From Zopfochytrium polystomum (Eukaryota > Chytridiomycota > Chytridiomycetes > Chytridiales > Chytridiaceae), in assembly GCA_025765615.1 (NCBI GenBank), contig JAIVFJ010000011.1, positions 1 to 64,000 of the forward strand: 64,000 nucleotides of DNA, written 5' to 3'. Positions 11,872 through 23,100 of the stretch are shown here, in pieces; position 1 is the first letter of the stretch, and every line of letters starts with the position of its first letter. A model generated the notes under the pieces. The model saw only the letters and a program-made list of their open reading frames with translations, had not been told where the DNA came from and ran no database searches. Both the position numbers and the translations under genes were made by a program.

Positions 11872-12435
11872 AGGCGTAAGAGGTAGCTGCTGTAGAGATC
11901 GGGTTTGGTGGAGGCGAATAGGGAAGAGCTGCTGCTCGCGCTGCGAGTCGTCGGTGTCGAGTCCACCTGCGCCAGTAGCGTCCAATTCTGAGCCGTCGGC
12001 GCTATAGAGAGAATAAGAGGAGGACGAAGATGATGAGGAGGAGGAGGTGGTGGTAGTGGTGGAGGTAGAGGCGAGCGCATCGTTCAGAGCCGCAGAGAGC
12101 AGCGTGTTGGACACTTCGTCGCCGGCACCCTCTCCAGACGCGAAAATGCTTGCCCGCGACGCTGCGGCGGCGGCGGCCCCGACGATGGAGCCGCTGGTGT
12201 TGTTCATGGCGAAGCCGCCGTCGCCACCGAAAAGACCGTCGTCGCCTCCTCCTCCTTCGAGCCGATCCCCAACTCCTCGCGATTGCAACGGCGCTATTTC
12301 CTGCTGCTCCTGCCCCGGCAGCTGCTGCTGTTGGTCGTCGTCGTGGTGGTCGAGGTGGTGGTGCGGGTTGTGTTGCGGGTTGGGGTGGTTGTGTGGGTGC
12401 TCGAGCTGCTGTGGCTGCTGTTCCGCCATCATCAT
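8514..12435 (-). CDS. cNMP-binding domain, F-box-like and leucine-rich repeat protein
   Basis: At least three exons. Exon 1 (12435 or 12483 to 11205) encodes a long disordered leader rich in Gln, His and Ser, then a cyclic-nucleotide-binding fold. Intron 11204-11113 splits the phosphate-binding cassette; joined, it reads SYFGEIAAIFETPRIASV, keeping the Glu and Arg that contact the cyclic phosphate in PKA-type sites. A second intron follows SSIEK. The last exon has an acidic Ser-rich linker, an F-box-like segment (LPQGIAGRVLQYLDFRQL) and AMN1-type LRRs (LEELCLRSCWQLTDKAL and similar), with an acidic insertion near its middle. Known fungal proteins combine cNMP-binding, F-box and LRR parts. A role as a cNMP-responsive substrate adaptor of an SCF ligase is inference. 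It lies head-to-head with a phosphodiesterase gene. Confidence 0.8.
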
Positions 12436-12925
12436 TAGCCTTTTTTTGTCCAAAAAAGGTCCACAGCGACCACCCTTCTCCAACCAGAACTCTCACGAAG
12501 AAGAAGGAAAAAACGCAAGATTTTCAACGCTGTTGTGGGCACGCCCTCTGCGCGCGTCGCGTCCTGTCGCCGATCTTATTTTCAATTCGCGCGTGACGTA
12601 CGTGCGCACGCGCCCCGCATAGAACTATAATCTTCACTGACAGCCCAGGCCAACCCACCCCTGGACTGACCGAGAAAGTGTCACAAGGAACAGGTGCCGC
12701 TGGTGGTTGGGTAATGGTCAACAACGCACTTGAAAAACACATATCAGCACACCCACCACTCATCTTCGAGACTTGTGCTCAATCAAACTTTTGGGACCGT
12801 TGAACGAATGTACGCCAAAAAAATAGAAACTGGGTTTGGTGGCGGGTTTGCTGGAACCTCGAGCGTTTTTGAAATTGTCGCCACTATGAAAAAAACAAGA
12901 GTCAGACCAGCCTTACGCAAAAAAA
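12436..12925. promoter_or_regulatory. Shared promoter region of two divergent cyclic-nucleotide genes
   Basis: About 490 bases separate the start of the cNMP-binding/F-box gene (-) from the start of the phosphodiesterase gene (+). Near 12594 the sequence reads TGACGTACGTGCGCAC. This holds a CRE half-site core (TGACG) followed by two small palindromes (acgtacgt, gtgcgcac). No clear TATA box is visible. That the two genes share control is inference. Confidence 0.4.
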
Positions 12926-14865
12926 ATGTCAGCGACACCGTCGTTCCGCGGCAGCCGGCTGCGGGGCGGCCCAGAGTCGGCGGTAGGAGGCGGCGGCAGC
13001 ATCATTGGCAGCCCGGCGTTCAGCAGCAGCTTTGGGGGCAGCAGCATGGCCGGCGGAGGCGGCGGCTTTGGCGGCGGCAACGGCAACTTTGCGTCGCCCG
13101 ATTCCCAGTCGACCAAGGACATGGCGTTGTACGTGCAGCAGCAGCAGCCGCCGCGCCCGCGGCTTCCGTCCGTGAAGCATTCGTCGCAGTTTCCAAAGCT
13201 GGGAAGACCGTCCACTCTGTCGTAAGTGCTTTAAGCTTTGTTTTATGTTTATATGTATTTTGTTTGCAGGCCTTTCGACTTCTCGCCTGCATGCACGTTC
13301 GTTCGCTCACGCCCATTCGATTTTTAAAAAAAGGAGCAAATCCATGATCATGCAAATGCAAATGATGGAGTCCACCGGCGTATTCGATGTCATAAAGGGC
13401 CCGATTCAATACCAGGTACGCAGCAGACCCAGTCTTCACCGTCTCCTGAAAAATTCTCTTGATTGAATGGACATTTTCCGTACACCACAGATGCTCGCCC
13501 ACTACATCTGGTACGGATTTCTTTTGATCATTGCTCACTTTACGGGGTGGACGTACCTCTGGTTCTGGTTGTTTCCGCTCTGTGAGTTATCTTCTTCTTT
13601 CCCGATGCCTTGCCCCGGACAAGTGCTGATTCACAAAAAAGACATCTACAGCTGCTTTTTCGCGTGGGAAATCTCACGGGTGTTTATCTTTCTGAACCCC
13701 AACTCGATGGTTCCGCTCTACCTGTCGTTCCTGCCGTACTCTGTCGTGCACATGTTTGCGCGGCAGGCGCACCTGCAGTTTGGCATCCTGTGGTTTGTCT
13801 CGATCATGACAATCAACCTGCAAATCAGCATCCAGACGCTCCGCATCCACGTCACCGCGGCCGTGGCGCTGTTCATTGGTGCGTTTACTTGCGCCTTTCA
13901 TAGGAGGGGCGTATTCTCCCCGCTTCGTCTCCACTGCTTGCGCGAGCGATTAATCAATGCGTTTCCTTTTGCTTTCGCTCGCTCGCTCTCAACCACCCCC
14001 CTTCCCCGGCAGCGCTCTACGCCGTCCTGGTAATCAGCCTCGAGCAAGTGTACAACACCCCCGAGCTCCAGATCTACCCCGTGGCGATGAGCCTGACGAA
14101 CGTGCGGGTTGAAAAGTGCGCGCCTGGGGCGAACCAGTACCTGCAGTCGCTGACGCTGTGGAGCGACACCAACCTGTGCCTCAAGGCGACCAAGGTGCAC
14201 ATCGACTGGGCGGCGGAGGCGACGGTGATGTGCTGCATTCTGCTGGTGGGGCTGTCGCTGCACATGCTGCAGGCGTTCATCCAGGAGTACGCGTTCAACC
14301 TGATCGACCGGCAGAATCAGGTGTCGAAGCTGTCGAAGCAGAACGAGGACTTGAAGACGCAGCTGGACTCGTTGAGTGGAAACCTTTTTTTTCTTTCTCC
14401 TCAAACTCACACTCACACACGCTCGCTCATTCATCTCACACTCTCTGTAGCCTCAAGAAGGAAATCGTGCTCGACCTCGACTCGCCCATCACCAAAGTCA
14501 TCCGGTCCATCAAAAACATTCAGGAAAAGTGCGGTGGGTGGGGGTGAGGGAAATCTGGCTCGTTGCGAACGAACGATGATGATTGGTTTTTTGAAGTGTG
14601 TGTGCCACGTCATGCCTCTTTCACTCGCTCACACACTCACACACACACTTGCACACAATTGCACACACACAGACCTCGGCGCCGACGTGATGGAGAGCCT
14701 CGACTACGTCATCCAAATCCTGTCGTCCAACCAGCTGTTCCTGCCCAACCTCAACGTGAACAACGACGCCATGGACAGCGATGTCAACAAGTGGCTGACC
14801 ACCATGCTGACAAACAAAGCTGACAACGGCCCGTCCACATTGCCGACCCTCGAAGAGGCCCCGTC

Positions 14866-14933
<68 letters not shown>

Positions 14934-15967
14934 AATGGGGGCTTTAGTTGCAGTGGGGTTTTTTGTGCGCGCGCGGGTGGGCTCTGTTATGTGAGGGTGG
15001 AGTGTCATCTAACATTTGTTCCCGTCCTTCTTTTATTTCTCCCTCTTGGAATCGCAGGAGCTGGGGAGCGCTTCCAAAGCTGGTTGCAGAGTAAGTCCTT
15101 GCCGGCCCTTGTTTGTCAAAGGCTGAAATGCTTTTCCCTCATTCCCCACGCCGCGCAAACAGCATCGACGACCACATACTAGAGTACCTGAGCGAAATCA
15201 ACAGCTGGGACTTTGATATCTTCAAACTGGTCGAGCTTACGAACGGCGCACCGCTGTACTACCTGGCGCTCGCGGTCATCGAGCGACACAACCTGATGCC
15301 GCTGTTCAGCCTCGAACCGGACGTGATCAAAAAGTTTCTGCGAACCATCGAGAGCGGGTACAAGGTACGCAACCCGGCTCAACCTACGTTTTCAACTTCA
15401 AATTATTAAACAGCAACACACACACAACACACACACACCCCCCCATCTCCCCCAAGCCCGTTCCGTACCACAACTCGACGCACGCGGCCGACGTGCTCCA
15501 CGCGCTGCACTACTTTATCGCCGAGCTCGGGCTGTCGGAGATCATCAACTCGGAGGAGATCCTGGCGTGCGTGGTGGCGGCAGCGATCCACGACTACGCG
15601 CATCCGGGGGTGAACAACGCGTTCCTGATCAACAGCGGCGCGCCGCAGGCGTTGCGGTATAACGACATCGCGGTGAGACTGTGCGGGTGATCTCCAAAAA
15701 ATCAATTACAAGGGTGCTTAATACGACACCTCAAAAAAAAATTTTTACATCAATAAAAATAGGTCCTCGAAAACTTTCACTGCTCGTCGGCGTTCGAGCT
15801 GATGATCGCGGACCCTTCGGTCAACATCCTGGGCAGCCTGTCGCGCGACCGGTTTAAGCAAGTTCGCGCGTCGATCCTGTCGATGGTGCTGGCGACGGAC
15901 ATGGCGGGGCACTTTGAGTACATTGCAAAGTTCAAGAACAAGCTGTCGGGGTCGGGTGAGTGGAGGT

Positions 15968-16008
<41 letters not shown>

Positions 16009-16068
16009 CTCTGGCCCAGAGGTGTACGTGTTGTGTTTGTCATTCTGCCATTCGCTAACCTCGAAGAT

Positions 16069-16104
<36 letters not shown>

Positions 16105-16470
16105 AAACTTCCTTCCGTATCGCAAGGCCTCCAATACGAAGACGCCAAGGACCGCCAGCTCCTCATGGACATCGCCATCAAATGCGGCGACATCAACAAC
16201 GCGGCCAAGAACCTGGACCTGTGCCGGACGTGGGCGGGGCGGATCATGGAAGAGTTTTTCCAGCAGGGCGACCTGGAAAAGGCGCGCGCGCTGCCCGTGT
16301 CCATGTTCATGGACCGCGTCACCACGGAGGTGCCCAAGTGCCAGGTCGGCTTCATCGACTACCTCGCCATGCCGCTGTACGAGGTATGGGGGCTGTACGC
16401 GACAAAGGAGGAGCTGGCGTTCGCCGGGTTGTCGAATATGGCGAAGAACAGGGAGTATTGGAGAAGGTGA
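12926..16470 (+). CDS. Membrane-anchored class I 3',5'-cyclic nucleotide phosphodiesterase
   Basis: Around ten exons. Exon 1 (12926-13221) is a Gly/Ser-rich cytosolic leader. Exons at 13334-13415, 13491-13581, 13624-13878 and from 14013 encode about six hydrophobic helices (e.g. FGILWFVSIMTINLQISI and VMCCILLVGLSLHML). A coiled-coil linker follows (LIDRQNQVSKLSKQNEDLK, then DLDSPITKVIRSI). The catalytic domain begins near 15160 and has YHNSTHAADV, HDYAHPGVNN and the later metal Asp in ATDMAGHFEY, the metal-binding signature of class I PDEs that cleave cAMP or cGMP. It ends NREYWRR at 16470. The stop overlaps a good donor (gtgaga), so a further exon is possible. The splice at about 14372-14450 does not resolve cleanly by eye. 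The six-helix sensor-like domain is not one I can name. Confidence 0.85.
14869..14932. repeat. (GT)n microsatellite
   Basis: About 60 bases of nearly pure GT, downstream of the exon ending near EEAPS and within the following intron of the phosphodiesterase gene. Confidence 0.9.
15968..16102. repeat. Long T run and long A run in one short intron
   Basis: Between two catalytic-domain exons of the phosphodiesterase gene, roughly 38 T are followed about 65 bases later by roughly 28 A. On RNA these could pair and bring the splice sites together. Confidence 0.85.
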
Positions 16471-17061
16471 GAGGGGTTTCACTTTTTTTTTTTTTTTTTT
16501 TTTTTTTTTGGGGGTTAGATTCCACAAGTCCAACAATGTTACTCGCCTGGCAGGTTGCAAGACTCGGAGCTCGCGGCAGGCTCGTAAAAAAACACTGCAG
16601 ATATGGTGCTTTTCTTTTAGTTTTTTTTTCGATTTCAGCTTGTGTAAGAAAAAAAAAGAAAAAAAAGGTAAAAAACAAGCAGGCCAGGCGGGAAGAAGGG
16701 AAAATGAAGAGCAAAGGAAATGGCAAAGGAGAAAAAAAAAGAAAACGAGACAGAGGGCTGCCTGGCTCTTCCCAAATAGAAAAGAAAAGAAAAGAAAAGG
16801 AAGAGAAACAAGAGGAGGGAACAGGGGGGAAACGGAGCGATATCGTGAGACTGATTGCGTAGAGCAGGGGTGGGGGTGTAAGGTAATGGGTCAGAGAAGA
16901 CGGTATCTGGACAACGCGAGCAATGGGCAAGAAGAGAAAAAAAAAGTCAAAAAAAAAAAAAAAACGTGAGACAACGTGAGAGAAACCTGAAATGAGATAC
17001 TGCAACGATTCAATCAATCAAAACAACTCCCCACAAAAGCCTCAAACGCAAGCGCCCCCTT
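16471..17061. other. Intergenic between convergent genes
   Basis: Spacer between the 3' ends of the phosphodiesterase and AP180-like genes. It has a T run at about 16483-16509 and several A-rich tracts. No supported gene. Confidence 0.6.
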
Positions 17062-19599
17062 TCAGTGCTGCAAAAAGGGATTAAACGAAGAAGCTACCGG
17101 CTGCGGCGCTGCCCCCATCCCGCCACCCATTCCTCCCATCGCCGTTGCCCCCGGGTTTCCAAAAGCGCCAACTCCCCCGCCGGCTGCCATTCCGCCCATT
17201 CCAAACGGAGAGGTGGGCGTCGCCGCACCGAAACCGGCAGCGCCAAACGGTTGCTGTTGCAGCTGCTGCTGCTGCTGTTGCTGCAACAACAATTGTTGCT
17301 GCTGTTGCTGTTGCAGCAGCAACTGCTGCTGAAGTTGCAATTGCTGTTGCTGCTGCTGTTGTTGTTGTTGCTGTTGTTGCTGCTGCTGCTGTTGTTGCAA
17401 AAGTTGCTGCTGCTGCTGGAGGGCACCCCATCCACCTGCGGCAGTGTTGGAGTTGTTGACGCCAGCGCTGGCCAACGCGGCCAGGGGAATCGACGGCTTT
17501 CCAAAAGGGTTGATGGCGGCTAAAGGGTCCTTCACCGCGGGTGCGACTCCCCCGCCCAGGCTGGCGCCGCCCAGCGTTCCCACGCCGAACGATCCGCCAC
17601 CACCGATGGTACCGCCACCGATCGGCATCATCGCACCCATTGGCGAGACGGCTGCACCTGCGCCACCCAGCGTCGCGGGAGTTGACGCGGCTCCGTTGCC
17701 AAACACGTTCTCCACCGTGAATCCCGCGTCTGCCGCACCGCCGCCGCCGCCGCCGGCTCCGGCAGGCATGACGCCGAACGGATTCGGCGCCGCGGCGCCA
17801 GGTTGTTGACTGAAGGCACTGGCAGCGGCCGTGGCGGTCGTTGGCGTGTTGAAGGCAAAGGGGTTTATAAAAGGGTCGATCTTGGACGTTATCGTTGTCG
17901 GTGGAGCTTGAATGGGTGGAGCTGCGAGAGGCGCTGCGTTGGCCGACGCAAACGGGTGAAGGGTGAGCTGATTCATTTGCGTGGCCAGGGCGGTCGCGCC
18001 TTGTTGTTGTTGCTGCAGACCGAACGGGTTCACGCCTCCGCTCACGCCTCCACTCAGTCCACCGCCGATGCCCGCTGTGAGATCACCACCACCAAGAGTG
18101 GAGCCAGGGAATGCGCTAGCTCCGAGGGCCGAGGATCCGGCTGAGCCCAACAGTCCCGTAGTGTTTGTGGTCGTCAGCAAGTTGGAGGAAGTGTTGTCAA
18201 GTGTCAGTGGTGCATTCCAAATCGAGCTGGAAATATCAAAGTCGAAGTTGTTGGATGAGGCTTGAAGGTCTTCATCTAAAGAAGAGAAAAAGTCGATCAG
18301 GGGCTCTGGCGCTGGCGCTGCTTTTGGGGGTTCCGATTTCACGACAGGGGCTGCCGACGGTTGCCGTGACTGGGGTGGCGACGGTCGATGATCTGGTTCA
18401 AAAGGCTTGCTCGGAGGTGCTAAAAGGAGTGACAGTTACTTACAGAGCTGTTCAAGAACTCTTGGATCCTATTTACCTGTCTTCGTTCTAGAATCGCTCT
18501 TTCCGGCCCCACTGCGTCCTTTGTTTGCGGCGGCCGCCTTTTTCGCCTTGTAAGCCGCCCTCTGGGCCTCAAAGTCCGGTGCCCGAAGATAGTCCTCAAG
18601 AGCACCAACTAAAGATATGGGAGCGTGTTTGAAGACTGGCACATCAACTCCCAAGGAATGCCGCAATTTCCGGGCGATTTCGAAAAAAGTGACAGTTTTA
18701 GCGGTTTGCTGCGCAAACGTCCTGTAGATTGAAAGGGCTCGCTGGGCATCCGGCTTGGACATTTCGAAATACGAGCTTAGAATTCTAATGACAGCTTCGT
18801 TCAGGAGGTGGAAAAGCGCCATCATGTCGCCAATAAGCAGGCGGAACGCTTGCAACGTTACAACATTGTCAATTTCCTCGGCGTAGAACTAATAAAAGTG
18901 ACGATCAATTGGGGAGGACACGAACGTTCACGCGCTTTACCGAACAATCCAGTAATGCGCTTATCTGCCTCTGCAAAACCGGAACAAGGTTGAGAAGCTG
19001 GGATTCAGGCATCGATCTAAATCTCGCAATCTGCTCTGCTTTCGCCTTGACAAAGTCGTCTTTTGATGCACCAAAGCCTTTGACTTTTTCCTCCAAGTAG
19101 AGGGCATACATTCGGACGTTTTTCGCTTGCGCGACACCTATAAAGCGACATTGTTAGACACTGCCACAAACAACAAAAAGCTTTTAGTCTCAACTGAGCG
19201 GCGTCAAGCTCTTATCACGGAAGTTCCGGACATCAATGATTTCCGGGTTAGCCACCAAGTAGTTGAGGACACGTTCAGTGTTTCCCTCTCGAATGAGAAT
19301 GTGGATCAGGATCAGAGACTTGAACACGACCTTATTGCAAACGCGTTGGTTGAACTGCCAAAACATTTGGACGAAACGATGAACGCGGACGCATACCACC
19401 CAATTCGGTTCGCGCAGGCGCCCAGCGAGTTGGCGGAAGAGTTCTGTCGATTCGCGGTGGTACGTAACTTCGGATAACGCTACGTTGTCTCAGAGTTAGC
19501 CAAGCCAGCATAACATGGGTTGGGACTTGACTCACTGGCGACATGTTTGAGTTTTAAAGGTTTCAATTGCTTCGAGGTGCTCTTTTGTAGTGCGTACTC
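17062..19599 (-). CDS. AP180/CALM-type ANTH-domain clathrin adaptor
   Basis: Reading from 19599, the ANTH N-terminus reads KSTSKQLKPLKLKHV, matching the KX9KX(K/R)(H/Y) phosphoinositide-binding motif. Later exons give EPNWVVVFKSLILIHILIREG (in two parts split by an intron at about 19396-19331), NVRMYALYLEEKV, and QAFRLLIGDMMALF through the helical ANTH core to about 18480. The last exon (18342-17062) encodes a disordered tail with LIDFF, a clathrin-box-like motif, a long Gln tract interspersed with Leu, and at least five NPF motifs, including a near-terminal NPFLQH; NPF binds EH domains. This is the YAP1801/1802 architecture: it recruits clathrin and Eps15-type proteins to PtdIns(4,5)P2 membranes. 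The first coding exon upstream of 19599 was not found, so the 5' end is incomplete. Confidence 0.85.
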
Positions 19600-20113
19600 C
19601 TTTTGATCGCAATGGTTGAATGGGCCGGTACCCAAGGGCAAAACGTGTCAGAACCGAACTAGCGAATATCAGAGCAACAACACAGCAGTAATGGCGATCT
19701 GACTCTAATGCCAAGCTGCTGTTTTCCTGGGTGCGTCGTTCAGTTCGGTCGCTAGGTTGGGCGCCAGGGGAGAAAGTAGCGGCGGTGCGGAACAGAAACG
19801 AACGGTGTGTCCGCATGGAACAACGATCCAGATCGAAGACTTGGGCCTGGCCACAGCCACCAACTGGCTATGCAAGTAGCCCTTTCCGTATCTCGCTCCA
19901 TTTTTGCTGGCCGCGCGACAGCCACCACCGGGGTCGACTACCCGCAACGAAGAGTGGATGGTGGACGGCAGTAGAGTGGCAGTAGGTGGAGGGGGTTGAG
20001 GGTAGGGTGGTCGGGGGGTCCATTCATACCATTTTTGGCCCGTCCTCGGCGTCGCCCTTGACTGCTAGCAACAGAAAATCAAAATCTGGGGGAAAAAAAC
20101 ACTTGTTTTTGAG
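19600..20113. promoter_or_regulatory. Divergent 5' region of the AP180-like and HBS1 genes
   Basis: About 500 bases between the two divergent genes. It should hold the missing first exon of the AP180-like gene and both promoters. I see no convincing TATA box. Confidence 0.4.
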
Positions 20114-23100
20114 ATGGTGAGACGATTCCCTCCCGCGATCTCCTACTAACGCGCGCGCCAATGTCCCACAGTCTCGCCACCGGCTTGTTCAATCGAGCAT
20201 TCGGTACAACGACTACCACGACGATGACGACGACTATGATGACTACGATGACGATTACGGCTACGATGAGGAGGACGCGGGGGATGACGATGGCAAGGTG
20301 GCGTATGTGGCGGGTTCTGCCCCATCAAAGCAGCCCAAAGCCGCGCAGGGGACAAAGCCCAACCAACAGCCAGTAGTGATATCGCAAGGTAGGTATATCG
20401 GTCCACTTCTTCCGGTCGTTGCATGTTGGATCCGCGACCCTTGAGGCGTCGTTCATGTGACTCATCTTGATCTCAGACATCGTCGATCAAGTTCGTGCCA
20501 TCGTTGGGGACGATTATTCGGACAGCGCGATCAGAGCAGTCCTGCTTTCAAACTCGGGGAACATTGAGTCCGCGGTGAACGAACTCCTTGATGGACCGCG
20601 CAAGGATGCGGGAGCGGCAGGTAAGATGTCATGGGCGTCTTCGATGGTCTTCAGTGGGGAAGGTTAGGTCCAACACAGTCCAGGGTCAGGCAGAGTCATC
20701 CCACCCTTGCAAACCCATCAACCTGCAATTGAACTTGATCTCCTGCTTCTCTTCCGCGATTCCTTCGACTGGGCATTCGTTCTTTGAACGCTGATGATCA
20801 GTCGTGGACTCTGTGCGCGAGTCAAGAGTTCCACCAGAAGGTGCAGCCGGTGATGCGTCCCCCTCGCCCTCGTCCTCGTCATCAGACTCTGCTCGCGTAG
20901 CCTCAACCACCTCGTCGATCCTGTCTGCATCCGTGCAGTCGCTCTTGCTGAAAAGCCAAGCGAAGCCAGCACCGATGAATACGCGTCAGATATCGCCTGC
21001 GGCGCCAGTCGCTTCTTTGAAAAGCCTTGCTGCGGCACTGCCCTCTGGCGCCATTCCTCCCTCAGGAGCCGGTCTTTCAGCACTGAAGAAGAGTTACGCG
21101 CCAAATCTATCCGCAACCGCGACCACGCAGCAATCACCCCCTTCCCTCCTGCAACTGGCAGCCCTTGCCCAGCAAAAGCCTCTGTCGCCCTCACCAGTTC
21201 AGTCGGTTCTTCGAAATCTCGCGGACACGATGCGTACGCCAACTCTTGCATCGCTGGCTGCCTCTTCCTCCACGAATCGTCCATCTCTTTTGGCGTCCAG
21301 TGCGAATGTACCAAGTCTGCAGTCATTGTCACAAACGCTGCCTGTTTCAAGTGCAAAACCTGGCTCAGCTATCAAGCCAGGCTCATCATCACTGAAACCT
21401 GCTGACACTGGAAAGAGCCTCCCCGGAAGAATTCCGGATGCGGAGTCGAACAAGACGAACTACAGCGAGCACAAGAGGGGAGCAATCAACAGTCCAACCA
21501 AATCGAACCAGAAAGAGGGCTTTGGTGGGATCCTTGCCCAACCTTCTTCAATGGCACGGTTCCTGGCTTATTTGGACGATGAGGAGACGGATACCAGCGA
21601 TCCGCAGCGTCGAAGCACGAGCAGCGGAGCAAAACGAGCGCGAGGACGAGGGGCCGAGCAACACCGCACGAGAAGCAGCACTTCTGGTGGCAGCGGATGG
21701 GATTTAATTGACCTTTTCGCTTTGTTTCCAGAAAATGGACGATCAGGCGGCACCAGCCACGGTCACACGCCTTTTGCTTTCGATTCGCCCAGTCCCGACG
21801 ACATAGTGGCCTCAGCTCGAGCGGGAACGAGTGTTTGTAAGTCATGGCGCGCGTCTTCATAATTAAATCATGCCTCCTCATGTGATGCTTCTTTTCAAAG
21901 CCGGAGGCAAGAAGGCGGCCGAAAAGGCTGGCCAACAGAAAAAAGCCGCGACCTCCCAACCAACCGGTCCGAAGCAGTCCTCGACACCAACAAAAGCGCC
22001 GTCCACGCCGAAGTCAAAATCTCTAGCTCTGGGCGCTGCGTCTCCAGCATTGACACCGTCGTCCTCACTGCCAAAAGTAAACGATGGCAGTGCGAACAAT
22101 CTTGCCACGTCGCTGCAGTCGATGAGAGTTGGAACTCCTGGCCCTTCCAGCAATCCGGGAACACCTAAATCTGGATCGAAAAGGATCAATGTTGCCGAAG
22201 CATTTGCTGAACGGTCGTCGGAGAAAGACTCCATGAATTTAGTTGTTGTCGGTATGAAAGTTTTTCAATTCATCGTCAACCTTTTTAACTTTCTCAACAG
22301 GCCACGTTGATGCAGGCAAAAGTACATTGATGGGGCATATGCTGTACCTGCTTGGTGTCGTAGATGACCGCACAATGAAAAAGTACGTGCGAGACGCAGA
22401 AAAAATGAAGAAAGGCTCGTTTGCGTTTGCCTGGGTACTCGATGAAACTGAGGAGGAGCGATCCCGGTTGGTGCTTCGTGGATTCCCGCGTCCAAACATT
22501 GTGAACTTATCTCTCATTTTTTAAGTGGAGTGACGATAGACGTTGCAGTATCTTCTTTTGAAACCCCTCACCGGAAGTTTACGCTACTGGATGCTCCGGG
22601 GCACAGAGATTTCATCCCAAATATGATATCTGGCGCTTCCCAGGTCGGTTTTGAGTTTGAGCACTCGTTGTCATTGGAGACTGAGTTGAGTTTTCGCGGA
22701 CTTTTGGGAACTAGGCCGATGCAGCGATGCTCGTCGTGGACAGCTCCACGAATGGTTTTGAGTCTGGATTTGGTCCAGGCGGCCAGACACGTGAGCACGC
22801 GTTACTCGTAAGAAGTCTTGGGGTTTCTCAGCTTATCGTTGCGGTGAATCAAATGGACACGGTAAAGCGAGGAGTTTGCCTTTATTCAGTATTGTAACGA
22901 TTGGCCCTTTCCCATTCGAAAAGGTTGGCTGGTCGGAGAGCCGCTTCGAGGAAATCAGGTCGAAGCTTTTGAATTTCCTCGTAACCCAAGCAGGATTCAA
23001 GAAGGACAAGTTAATATTTATTCCTGCGAGTGGTGAGACGATTCTCATCGTTTTCATTCAGTCTTCTCCACCTTACCTTTGCGTTACAGGCTTCACTGGC

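Noticed and set aside
15914..16969. 351-codon frame running past the PDE gene
   Set aside because: It reads through poly-T and poly-A in an intron and a frame different from the catalytic exons.
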